From Myxococcales bacterium (lineage in GTDB: Bacteria > Myxococcota_A > Polyangia > Fen-1088): a DNA stretch of 6,184 bases. The notes beneath the pieces are model-generated. The model saw only the letters and a list, made by a program, of their open reading frames with translations. It searched no databases and had not been told where the DNA came from. Position numbers and translations under genes: made by a program. Positions 1 through 5,857 of the stretch are shown one piece after another (positions within the stretch are counted from its first letter, which is position 1; each line of letters opens with the position of its first letter). The stretch is taken from assembly GCA_003170035.1 (NCBI GenBank), contig PMZX01000226.1:781-6964 (forward strand). The letters are read 5' to 3'.

Positions 1-635
1 CAACGGTGGTCGTGGTGGACGCCGCAGTATTCGATGCGGATTTCGCGCAGGCCCTCCGACCGTTGCTTGTCGTCGCCGATGCCGATATGCCCCTTGGCGT
101 CGTCGAGCAGCGCTGTAATGCGTGCGTGCGTCTTGCCCTGGCCGGGCTGGTACACGACCAGTACCCGACGCACCTGGCACGCGCCGTTGAGCACGATTTC
201 CAGATGACGGACCCAGCCCAGCGTGACCAGGACAGCCACGGACAGGGCCACGCCCGCTGCCGCGTAGCCGGCGCCCACCATGATGCCGATGCCCGAGCAG
301 GCCCAGATAGTGGCCGCTGTCGTCAGCCCGGAGATGTGGTGGCGATCGCGCAGGATCGAGCCCGCGCCCAGAAAACCGACGCCGGTCACGATCTGGGCAG
401 CGATGCGGGCCGGTTCGTGGCCGCCCAGGGCTGGGCTGGCCGACACCACGGTGAAGACGGCGGACCCGACACAGATCAAGATGAGCGTGCGCAGGCCGGC
501 AGGCTTGTGCCCCTTCTCACGCTCGAAGCCCACAAGTGCGCCGCACAGGAAGGCCGTGGCGATGAGCACCATCTCGCAGTAGGGCCGCGGAATCACGTGG
601 CGGAAATCGCCGAAAACCACCTGGATTATGTCCAC
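1..635 (-). CDS. MgtC/SapB family inner-membrane protein (C-terminus cut by window edge)
   Basis: The minus strand is open from a GTG at 635 to the window edge, giving 211 complete codons without a stop. Family motifs are clear: GFERE (residues 36-40), KPAGLRT (44-50), GVGFLGAG (85-92) and a GLTTAATIW stretch from 103. Hydrophobic segments lie near 22-37, 50-66, 80-92, 104-122 and 124-140. A hydrophilic part from about 145 matches the cytosolic C-terminal domain found in longer family members. Salmonella MgtC supports growth at low magnesium and survival in macrophages and acts on the F1F0 ATP synthase; most homologues have no assigned role, so no symbol is given. The GTG start is chosen because AAGG (643-646) sits seven bases upstream and an in-frame stop lies just before it. 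An internal ATG at 572 is the alternative but has no good ribosome site. The gene follows tsaE by 31 bases and is probably co-transcribed with it. Confidence 0.9.
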   Translation of the reverse strand, partial: MDIIQVVFGDFRHVIPRPYCEMVLIATAFLCGALVGFEREKGHKPAGLRTLILICVGSAVFTVVSASPALGGHEPARIAAQIVTGVGFLGAGSILRDRHHISGLTTAATIWACSGIGIMVGAGYAAAGVALSVAVLVTLGWVRHLEIVLNGACQVRRVLVVYQPGQGKTHARITALLDDAKGHIGIGDDKQRSEGLREIRIEYCGVHHDHR

Positions 636-666
636 CTCCCTACCTTAGGGATGCCCGGGCCAGGGA

Positions 667-1170
667 TCAAGTTATCGCCAGTGCGGCCGCCAGGGCCTTG
701 CTTCGCGGTCCGGTGGGTTGCAGGTCGAGTCGCCGGCAGCCAGACTCTTGCACGACCAACGTGATCCGCAGGTGATCGGCCGGCAGGGCGTCGGGGAAGC
801 GGTCGGCCCACTCGATGGCGGTGGCGGCGCGATCGTAGGCTTCTTCGATGCCCAGTTCGGGCAGTTCGGCGCGCGTGCGCAGCCGGTAGAAATCGACGTG
901 CACGAAGGGCGTGCGTCCCGGGTGCTCGTTGACCAGGGCAAAGCTCGGGCTCGCCACATGGCGATGAGGAGCCACGCCCAGTCCCTGCGCCAGCCCTTGG
1001 GCGAAGGTCGTCTTGCCCGCGCCGAGCGGGCCGACCAGCGCCACCACGTCGCCCACGATCATCGCCTGCCCCAGACGCACACCCAGGCGTCGCATGTCCT
1101 CGGCGTTGTTCGCCCGCACGGTTGCCGACGGTGACGGGCGGCTATTCTGTTCTGGGCCTGCGTCTGCCAT
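667..1170 (-). CDS. tsaE: tRNA t6A biosynthesis ATPase TsaE
   Basis: This encodes 167 residues, close to the roughly 150-residue family norm plus a short polar N-terminal extension. TsaE is the small cytosolic ATPase that works with TsaB and TsaD to put threonylcarbamoyl on A37 of ANN-decoding tRNAs. Visible hallmarks in order are the Walker A loop GPLGAGKTT (residues 47-55, Lys53), the switch-like ASPSFALV (73-80, SPTF in most homologues), HVDFYRL (91-97, with Asp93) and IEWADRFP (119-126). The ATG at 1170 overlaps the TGA of the upstream HTH-TPR gene (TGATG), which points to translational coupling; the ribosome site before it is weak (AAGAAG). The same frame is open upstream to 1290, but that part lies inside the upstream gene and lacks TsaE homology. 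The gene is expected to be important for growth. It is single-domain, with no TsaB or acetyltransferase fusion and no tsaB or tsaD in view. Confidence 0.95.
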   Translation of the reverse strand: MADAGPEQNSRPSPSATVRANNAEDMRRLGVRLGQAMIVGDVVALVGPLGAGKTTFAQGLAQGLGVAPHRHVASPSFALVNEHPGRTPFVHVDFYRLRTRAELPELGIEEAYDRAATAIEWADRFPDALPADHLRITLVVQESGCRRLDLQPTGPRSKALAAALAIT

Positions 1171-2012
1171 CAACGCTTCTTGGTCAACTGACGGTACAGC
1201 AGCAGGTGGCGGACGGCCAAATCCGGTTTGCCGTTTTGTTCCAGGAGGCGCGCCAGATTGTAGTGGGCATCGGGGTTGCGTGGATCGCATTCCAGCGCGC
1301 GCCGATAGGCGGTGACGGCGTCGAGCGTAGCCCCCAGGTCTTCCAGGGCCACGCCTACGTTGAAGGCCGCGGTGGTGTCGCCCGGGCGCAACGAAAGAGC
1401 GGCCCGATAGTGCACCAAGGCCGCGTACACATCTCCCACCTCATGCAGCAGGCGGCCCAGGTTCACATGCGCATCGGCAAGCTCGGGTTCCAGTTCCAGC
1501 GCCGCACGGTAGGCCTGGCAAGCCTCATCGGGTGACGTGGTTTCCAGCAAGCAGCCGCGCTTGAAGAGGTCGCGCGCCGCGAGCGGTGGATCTCGCTCCA
1601 CGGCAAGGGACGCGGCGGCGCGTGCGTTTGCCAGCGACGTCACGGCGGCGCCGCCCTTGTCGGGCAACGGGCCTTGAAAATCGAACACGGTCTGGCCCGA
1701 GTCCGGGTACCAGCGGCGATGGCCGTCGTCCGCGATCACGCGCTGGCCTTCCCCGGACAGCGCCACCTGATGGACCGAGGTGCCCGCGGGCAGGCCATCG
1801 CGCATCTTCCTGATGGCGTCGCGCACGTGGCGGGCCGGGATGCGCTGCTGGACCAGGCCCTCGGCCTTGCGCAGAAGAAGCAGATCCTCGAAAGAGAAGC
1901 GCATCTCGCCCTTCTCGTTGCGAGTCGGCGTGACGACGCCTGCGCGCAGGTATGAGCGCAAACGTGCCACGCTCATGCCGAGAACGGCTGCCACCGCCCG
2001 AGGCGAATACAT
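1170..2012 (-). CDS. MerR-type HTH regulator fused to four TPR repeats
   Basis: This is a 280-residue protein. Residues 1-72 form a MerR-like winged HTH: YSPRAVAAVLGMS, then RLRSYLRAGVVTPTRN, the FSFEDLLLLRKAEGL helix, and an IPARHVRDAIRKM helix. Residues about 76-120 form a linker with a WYPDSGQTVFDF core. Residues 145-280 hold four TPR units of exactly 34 residues (145-178, 179-212, 213-246, 247-280), with the usual A..NLG.LL...G and A...YR.AL.L.P patterns. TPRs bind protein partners, so the protein probably couples a protein-protein signal to DNA binding rather than sensing a small ligand or metal; no MerR metal-binding cysteines are seen. The ATG at 2012 is chosen because the HTH begins there. 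The frame is open to 2168, but that part runs through the control region and looks non-coding. No clear ribosome site precedes the ATG. It is the first gene of a likely operon with tsaE and mgtC. The targets are unknown. Confidence 0.88.
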   Translation of the reverse strand: MYSPRAVAAVLGMSVARLRSYLRAGVVTPTRNEKGEMRFSFEDLLLLRKAEGLVQQRIPARHVRDAIRKMRDGLPAGTSVHQVALSGEGQRVIADDGHRRWYPDSGQTVFDFQGPLPDKGGAAVTSLANARAAASLAVERDPPLAARDLFKRGCLLETTSPDEACQAYRAALELEPELADAHVNLGRLLHEVGDVYAALVHYRAALSLRPGDTTAAFNVGVALEDLGATLDAVTAYRRALECDPRNPDAHYNLARLLEQNGKPDLAVRHLLLYRQLTKKR

Positions 2013-2022
2013 CTCGACTGGG

Positions 2023-2051
2023 ACTATACAACGCTTGTTGCGTTGCGGGTT
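2023..2051 (-). promoter_or_regulatory. Candidate promoter and inverted-repeat operator of the HTH-TPR operon
   Basis: On the minus strand a TATAGT element (2028-2023) lies just upstream of the HTH-TPR start. The perfect inverted repeat CAACGC-N5-GCGTTG (2029-2045) fills the 17 bases next to it, where MerR-family operators normally sit. Three copies of GTTGCG (starting at 2037, 2042 and 2049 on the plus strand) overlap the same stretch. No good -35 hexamer is present, as expected for a regulator-dependent promoter. Transcription would begin near 2016, leaving only about four leader bases before the ATG at 2012. This is inference; autoregulation by the HTH-TPR protein is plausible but unproven. 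Confidence 0.4.
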
Positions 2052-2098
2052 GCGTTTGCCTACCGCTCCCCACGCTATCCCACATCCTCGCAGCGGGC

Positions 2099-2128
2099 TT
2101 GAAAAGGTGCCGGTTGCCGGCAGATAAT
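2099..2128 (+). promoter_or_regulatory. Sigma70-like promoter for the hybrid kinase gene
   Basis: TTGAAA (2099-2104) and GATAAT (2123-2128) are separated by 18 bases, a good match to the sigma70 consensus in an otherwise GC-rich region. Transcription would start near 2135, leaving a leader of about 144 bases before the kinase ATG at 2279. The spacer contains the perfect palindrome GCCGG-TTG-CCGGC (2109-2121), a possible repressor site. Confidence 0.5.
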
Positions 2129-2213
2129 GCCCGTTCGAACTGCTCCATGAGTAACCGACTCTGTGCACTGTCAGGACGAGCGCGGCGCAACGGCGGACTA
2201 CGCTTGCCGAGTC

Positions 2214-2242
2214 CTCGATCTTGCGCGCGCGCAGGCTCGATC
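2214..2242. repeat. CTCGATC direct repeat flanking a CG palindrome
   Basis: CTCGATC occurs at 2214-2220 and again at 2236-2242, 22 bases apart (about two helical turns). Between them lies the 12-base palindrome TGCGCGCGCGCA (2222-2233). The element sits in the predicted leader of the kinase gene, 36 bases before its start codon. It could be a protein site or an RNA structure, or it could be chance in GC-rich DNA. Confidence 0.3.
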
Positions 2243-2278
2243 GGCTTGGCGGGCGGGACGTAGCGAGGGGGACGGGCG

Positions 2279-4291
2279 ATGGCGTGCATTCTGGTGGTGG
2301 TCGACGACAGTGAAAACCGCGCTGCGGTCCGGGACGCGATCAAGTCGCTCAGTACACACAAGATTGTGGAAGCATCCGACGGGGTCGCGGCCTTGCGCCT
2401 GGTTGAGAAGGGCGGTGTGGACCTGGTGCTCGCGCGCACCCACGGTCATGGGGTGGACGGATTCGAGCTGTGCCGGCGGGTTCGCGCCAACGACAAGACC
2501 GCGGCCGTGCCGGTCGTTCTTCTGGCGACCGCGCAGAGCCCGGTGGAAAACCGGTTGCGTGGCCTCGACATGGGTGCAGCGGACTTCATCGTACAGCCGG
2601 TCGAGCCGCTGGAGTTGCTGGCGCGCCTGGGATCGGTCCTGCGCTCGAAAGCGCTGGCTGATGAGGTTCGACGCCACAACATAGAGCTGGCGGGCAAGGT
2701 GGTGGAACGCACCCGCCAACTGGAAGAGCTGGCGGGCGAGTTGCGCGCCGAGCGCGACGCGCTTCGTGAGACCTTCAACGTCATCGAGGATGGCCTCTTG
2801 CTCCTCGATGCGTCAGGGCACGTGCAAATAGAGAACAATGCCCTCGGTCGCATGCGGGGCGAGCCGGACTCCATTCGTCTGTTCTCGGGCGAGCGCCTGC
2901 TGACTGGGGAACCGGTCGATGCGGGGGCCGATCCATCCATGCGCGAGATGCTGGCCGTGCTGGCCCGTGACACTGCTGCCAAGAAGGCGATCCAGGACAG
3001 GACGTTTTCCCTGCGGGGTCGTCAGTTCCAGGTGCGTGCCTATCCTGCGGCGGGGCGGCGGGTCCTGCTGTACGTACGCGACGTGACCGAGGATCGCGAC
3101 CGTGAGGTGAGGCGCCTGCAGTCGGAGAAGCTGGCATCCATCGGCATGCTGGCCGCCGGGGTGGCGCACGAGATCAACAACCCGGCCTCGTTCGTGCTGG
3201 CCAACCTGGAAGCCCTGGCCGAACTCCTGCAGTCGTCCGACAAAAGGTCGAAGACGGAGCCCGAGGCGGCGCCCAAGCTGGTGCCCAGCGAAGTTCTGTT
3301 CGAAGCCATGAACATCGTGCAGGAGTCGAAGGAGGGCATGGCACGAATCCACCGCATCGTGCGTGACCTGCACGCCTTCTCGCGCGTGGACGAGGACGCG
3401 AACTTGTTGACCGACGTGAACGCCGCGGTGGACTCGTCGCTGACCATGCTGCGCAGCGAGCTCCGCTACCGGACACAGGTGGAGAGAGATCTGCGGGCGA
3501 CCCAGCGCGTACGATCCAGCGCCGCCCGGCTGGGGCAGGTGTTTATCAACTTGCTCATGAATGCCGCGCATGCCTTGGCGGCAGGGAATCCCAAGCGCAA
3601 CCGGCTGTACGTGCGCAGCTACGACGAAGGAGACCGCGTCGTGGTCGAGGTGGAAGATAACGGTCCGGGCATTCCGAGCGAGGTCATGCCGCGCATCTTC
3701 GAGTCGTTCTTCACCACCAAGCCGCCCGGCGTGGGTACCGGGCTGGGACTGCCCATCTCGCGCGACATCGTGAGCTCCGCAGGGGGCGAGCTGACCGCGG
3801 AGAGCGTGCCGGGCCGCGGGGCCCTGTTTCGCGTGCGTTTGCTGGCGGCTGGCGCAGGCGTGGTTGTGCCGGCCAGGACCTTGCCCTCGCACAAGGCTGT
3901 GCAGCGCCGGCGCCTGCTGGCTGTAGACGACGAGGCGCTGCTGCTCAAGGCGTATCGCCGCATGTTGCTCAGCCACCATGACGTGGAAACCATGCTGGGA
4001 GCCAAGGAGGCGCTGCGCCTGTTCGGGCAGGATCGCGCCTTCGACGTGGTGTTGTGCGATCTGCAGATGCCCGAGATGTCGGGCTCCGATCTGTACGAGA
4101 CGGTCAGGCAGCGCTGGCCCGAACTGGCCCAGCGGTTCATTTTCATCACCGGTGGGGCCTGCTCGCAGGAGGCGCGGCGATTTCTGGAAAGCCCGGGCCT
4201 GGCCTTCATCCACAAGCCGTTCCAGGTGGCCGAGTTGTTGGCACTGATCGAGTCACACGCGGCCGGAAACGGCCAGGCCGCGCACCCGTGA
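2279..4291 (+). CDS. Hybrid sensor histidine kinase: degenerate receiver, PAS, HisKA, HATPase, receiver
   Basis: This is a 670-residue protein with no membrane segment, so probably cytosolic. Domains in order: receiver-like (4-118), helical coil (about 120-165), PAS-like (166-270), HisKA dimerisation domain (280-370) with the phospho-acceptor His297 in GVAHEINNP, HATPase_c (about 415-522), and a C-terminal receiver (545-658). The ATPase shows the N box around Asn428, the G1 box DNGPGIP from Asp460, the F box FESFFTTK and the G2 box GVGTGLGLP from 484. The last receiver keeps Asp550/Asp551, acceptor Asp594, Thr624 and Lys646. The first receiver keeps the acidic pair Asp9/Asp10 but has Arg53 at the acceptor position, Ala83 for Thr/Ser and Gln106 for Lys, so it should not be phosphorylated in the usual way. 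GAGGGG (2265-2270) lies eight bases before the ATG, supporting this start. The C-terminal receiver would pass phosphate to an Hpt protein or return it to His297; no partner gene is in view. Confidence 0.95.
   Translation: MACILVVVDDSENRAAVRDAIKSLSTHKIVEASDGVAALRLVEKGGVDLVLARTHGHGVDGFELCRRVRANDKTAAVPVVLLATAQSPVENRLRGLDMGAADFIVQPVEPLELLARLGSVLRSKALADEVRRHNIELAGKVVERTRQLEELAGELRAERDALRETFNVIEDGLLLLDASGHVQIENNALGRMRGEPDSIRLFSGERLLTGEPVDAGADPSMREMLAVLARDTAAKKAIQDRTFSLRGRQFQVRAYPAAGRRVLLYVRDVTEDRDREVRRLQSEKLASIGMLAAGVAHEINNPASFVLANLEALAELLQSSDKRSKTEPEAAPKLVPSEVLFEAMNIVQESKEGMARIHRIVRDLHAFSRVDEDANLLTDVNAAVDSSLTMLRSELRYRTQVERDLRATQRVRSSAARLGQVFINLLMNAAHALAAGNPKRNRLYVRSYDEGDRVVVEVEDNGPGIPSEVMPRIFESFFTTKPPGVGTGLGLPISRDIVSSAGGELTAESVPGRGALFRVRLLAAGAGVVVPARTLPSHKAVQRRRLLAVDDEALLLKAYRRMLLSHHDVETMLGAKEALRLFGQDRAFDVVLCDLQMPEMSGSDLYETVRQRWPELAQRFIFITGGACSQEARRFLESPGLAFIHKPFQVAELLALIESHAAGNGQAAHP
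4258..4282 (+). other. Nested hairpin sequence at the 3' end of the kinase gene
   Basis: Two mutually exclusive stems can form over the last kinase codons. One is GGCCG-GAAA-CGGCC (4261-4274), a five-pair stem closed by a GAAA tetraloop. The other is CGCGGCC (4258-4264) pairing with GGCCGCG (4276-4282). No T-tract follows, so this is not a standard intrinsic terminator. It may aid termination or mRNA stability, or be a by-product of GC-rich coding sequence. Confidence 0.25.
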
Positions 4292-4298
4292 TATGACT

Positions 4299-4358
4299 GG
4301 GATTCGGAGCAGGGGCCGGGGCGGAAACGGAGATGGAGACGGACCTGGTACTGGGGGT
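4299..4358 (+). repeat. Degenerate GGNNNN hexanucleotide array in the intergenic spacer
   Basis: GG pairs start at 4299, 4306, 4312, 4318, 4323, 4329, 4335, 4341, 4347 and 4353, nearly always six bases apart. The clearest in-phase run is GGAAAC, GGAGAT, GGAGAC, GGACCT, GGTACT, GGGGGT (4323-4358). G runs of three to five bases at 4299, 4312, 4318 and 4353 make the plus strand a possible G-quadruplex former. The array starts eight bases after the kinase stop and ends before any start considered for the lipoprotein gene. It looks like a decayed simple-sequence repeat. Confidence 0.5.
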
Positions 4359-4394
4359 GCGCTGAACCTTCCCACCCGTGTCCCCCACCAGGCG

Positions 4395-4400
4395 TACAAT
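4395..4400 (+). promoter_or_regulatory. Possible -10 element for the lipoprotein gene
   Basis: TACAAT at 4395-4400 resembles a -10 hexamer, but nothing like TTGACA lies 16-19 bases upstream. If used, transcription would begin near 4407. That would rule out a start at 4378 or 4399 and leave ATG 4411 (almost leaderless) or TTG 4483 as the start of the next gene. Confidence 0.25.
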
Positions 4401-4410
4401 GCCCCTCGGC

Positions 4411-5718
4411 ATGGCATCGAAGCGCGCAGTACTTCACGGGCGAGTTCCAGAATGGTGCGAGCCGCCGCTGTGCGAGCGAATCTTGGTCACGTATATTTGC
4501 CTGGCTCTCACTCTCGCCTTTCTCTTCGCGGCTTGTGGAAGATCGCCCTTCGATGTGTTCCGCTCCGCCGACGGGGGATGGGACAAGATTGCCGACGATG
4601 GAACGTATTCGCCACTGGACTCAGCAACCATCGCCGCCTGCCCGAGGTGGCAGCTTGCTTCACAAGTCGCTTACGCCGCAGGTCCTTCCTCGACCTCGGT
4701 CGCGATGGGCGACTTTGACGGCGATGGCCTTCTCGATCTGGTAGTTGCGAACCTAGGCAACAGCACGGCGAGCGTATTGCTCAACCTCGGCGCTGGAACA
4801 TTCGCCCCGCCGGTCGCCTACGCCACCGGCGCCAGCCCCAACTCCCTGGGTGTGAGCGATTTCAATGGTGATGGCAGGAACGATTTCGCCTTGGCGAACT
4901 ACGGGGGCGGTTCGCAAAACGTGGGCGTCTTCTTCAACCAAGGCAACGGGATGTTTGCCTCGCAGGTCACCTACACCAAGGACGGCTACGATCCGCTCGG
5001 CCTGGCGGTGGCGGATTTCAATGCCGACGGGCACCCCGACCTCGCCATGACGACGGTGGATCCCAGCGCCATGGGCGTGTTCTTCAACCACGGTGGCGGT
5101 GCATTCCAGATCCACGTGATGTACCCCACAGACGACGGGCCAGTCTCCATGGTGGCCGGTGACTTCAATCACGATGGAGCGCCGGATCTCGCTACCGCGA
5201 ACTGGGCGTCTAGCTCATTGAGCGTCTTTCTCAACAATGGCGATGGCACCTTTGCCGCCCAGGTGACCTACGCGACCGGCGCGCCGACGGTAGCCTACCC
5301 AGTCGGGGGCGACCACCCCATGTCAGTGGCAGCCGGCGATCTCAATGGCGACGGCCGACCCGATCTCGTTGTCGCGAACCAGCGATCGAGCACCGTCAGT
5401 GTGTTTCTCAACACTGGCAACGGCACGTTCATGCCGCAAGTGATGTACGATGCGGGCGACGCTCCCTATGCCGTCGCGGTGGGGGATTTTGATGGTGACG
5501 GTCACCCCGACCTTGCGGTGGCGAACAGGGGAGACAACACGGTCAGCCTGTTGCTCAACCTCGGCGACGGCAGCTTTGCGCCCCAGCAGACCTTGGCAAC
5601 CGGAAGCAATCCACAGTCCTTGGCCGTGGGCGATCTCGATCGCGACGGCCATCCCGATCTCGCCGTTGGCAATTCGGGTGACGGCACAGTTGGGGTGTTT
5701 CTCTCCCAGTGCCAGTGA
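4411..5718 (+). CDS. Lipoprotein with seven FG-GAP/VCBS-type calcium-loop repeats (predicted seven-bladed propeller)
   Basis: Counted from ATG 4411 the protein has 435 residues. A hydrophobic stretch ends in the lipobox FAAC (Cys42), so it is probably lipid-anchored; a polar linker follows. Seven repeats then carry DxDxDGxxD-like loops whose first Asp residues are 101, 150, 202, 251, 310, 359 and 408. The unit is a SVAVGDFDGDGxPDLAVAN-like loop followed by a VSVFLNxGDGTF strand, as in the FG-GAP/VCBS repeats of integrin-alpha-like propellers. Seven units suggest a full propeller of about 49 residues per blade, with ten extra residues between loops 5 and 4. Apart from the lipid Cys, the mature protein has only Cys77 and Cys434, flanking the propeller, and they may form a disulfide. 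The start is uncertain: GTG 4378, ATG 4399 and TTG 4483 are in frame, and none has a strong ribosome site. The role is unknown; surface calcium-dependent binding or adhesion is a guess. Confidence 0.85.
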   Translation: MASKRAVLHGRVPEWCEPPLCERILVTYICLALTLAFLFAACGRSPFDVFRSADGGWDKIADDGTYSPLDSATIAACPRWQLASQVAYAAGPSSTSVAMGDFDGDGLLDLVVANLGNSTASVLLNLGAGTFAPPVAYATGASPNSLGVSDFNGDGRNDFALANYGGGSQNVGVFFNQGNGMFASQVTYTKDGYDPLGLAVADFNADGHPDLAMTTVDPSAMGVFFNHGGGAFQIHVMYPTDDGPVSMVAGDFNHDGAPDLATANWASSSLSVFLNNGDGTFAAQVTYATGAPTVAYPVGGDHPMSVAAGDLNGDGRPDLVVANQRSSTVSVFLNTGNGTFMPQVMYDAGDAPYAVAVGDFDGDGHPDLAVANRGDNTVSLLLNLGDGSFAPQQTLATGSNPQSLAVGDLDRDGHPDLAVGNSGDGTVGVFLSQCQ

Positions 5719-5829
5719 CGGGTCGGTCCATCGGTCTTGACCGGGCCGCACGGGCAGGGCAGCATGCTTCACCAGCGAGGCTGAAGGGATTGCGTTGGCG
5801 GGCAGCGGGCGACGCAGGATCAGCCCCAG

Positions 5830-5843
5830 GCGCAAGGGTGCGC
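5830..5843 (+). promoter_or_regulatory. Small inverted repeat just upstream of the satP ribosome site
   Basis: GCGCA-AGGG-TGCGC is a perfect five-pair inverted repeat with a four-base loop. It ends three bases before the AAGG ribosome site (5847-5850). It could be a 5' leader hairpin or an operator. The 139-base gap before satP holds no clear sigma70 hexamers. Confidence 0.25.
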
Positions 5844-5857
5844 AGCAAGGATCAGTC

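Noticed and set aside
6..764. Plus-strand open frame of 252 codons
   Set aside because: It is antisense to the well-supported MgtC-family gene and the end of tsaE, and its product has no domain.
2013..2168. N-terminal extension of the HTH-TPR protein to an ATG at 2168
   Set aside because: The HTH begins right after the ATG at 2012. The extra 52 residues have no domain and would be encoded by the promoter elements of both divergent genes.
2147..2263. Possible small protein of 38 codons starting MSNRL in the kinase leader
   Set aside because: There is no ribosome site before its ATG, the product is Arg/Gly-rich without features, and a leader peptide function cannot be supported.
1525..2439. 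Minus-strand open frame of 304 codons spanning the divergent control region
   Set aside because: The product is Arg/Ala/Ser-rich and low in complexity. It overlaps the HTH-TPR gene in another frame, the promoter region and the start of the kinase gene.
2813..4213. Long open frame (466 codons) on the minus strand opposite the kinase gene
   Set aside because: It lies wholly opposite a gene with clear kinase domains, its product is His/Gln/Arg-rich with no recognisable domain, and such frames are common opposite high-GC genes.
4648..5707. Recurring GATGGCGAC-like DNA motifs as a CRISPR or tandem DNA repeat array
   Set aside because: The repeats are in frame, diverged, about 147 bases apart, and fully explained by the calcium-loop protein repeats.
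5732..5743. CGGTC-TT-GACCG inverted repeat after the lipoprotein stop as a terminator
   Set aside because: The stem is only four to five pairs with a loop too small to be stable, and no T-tract follows.
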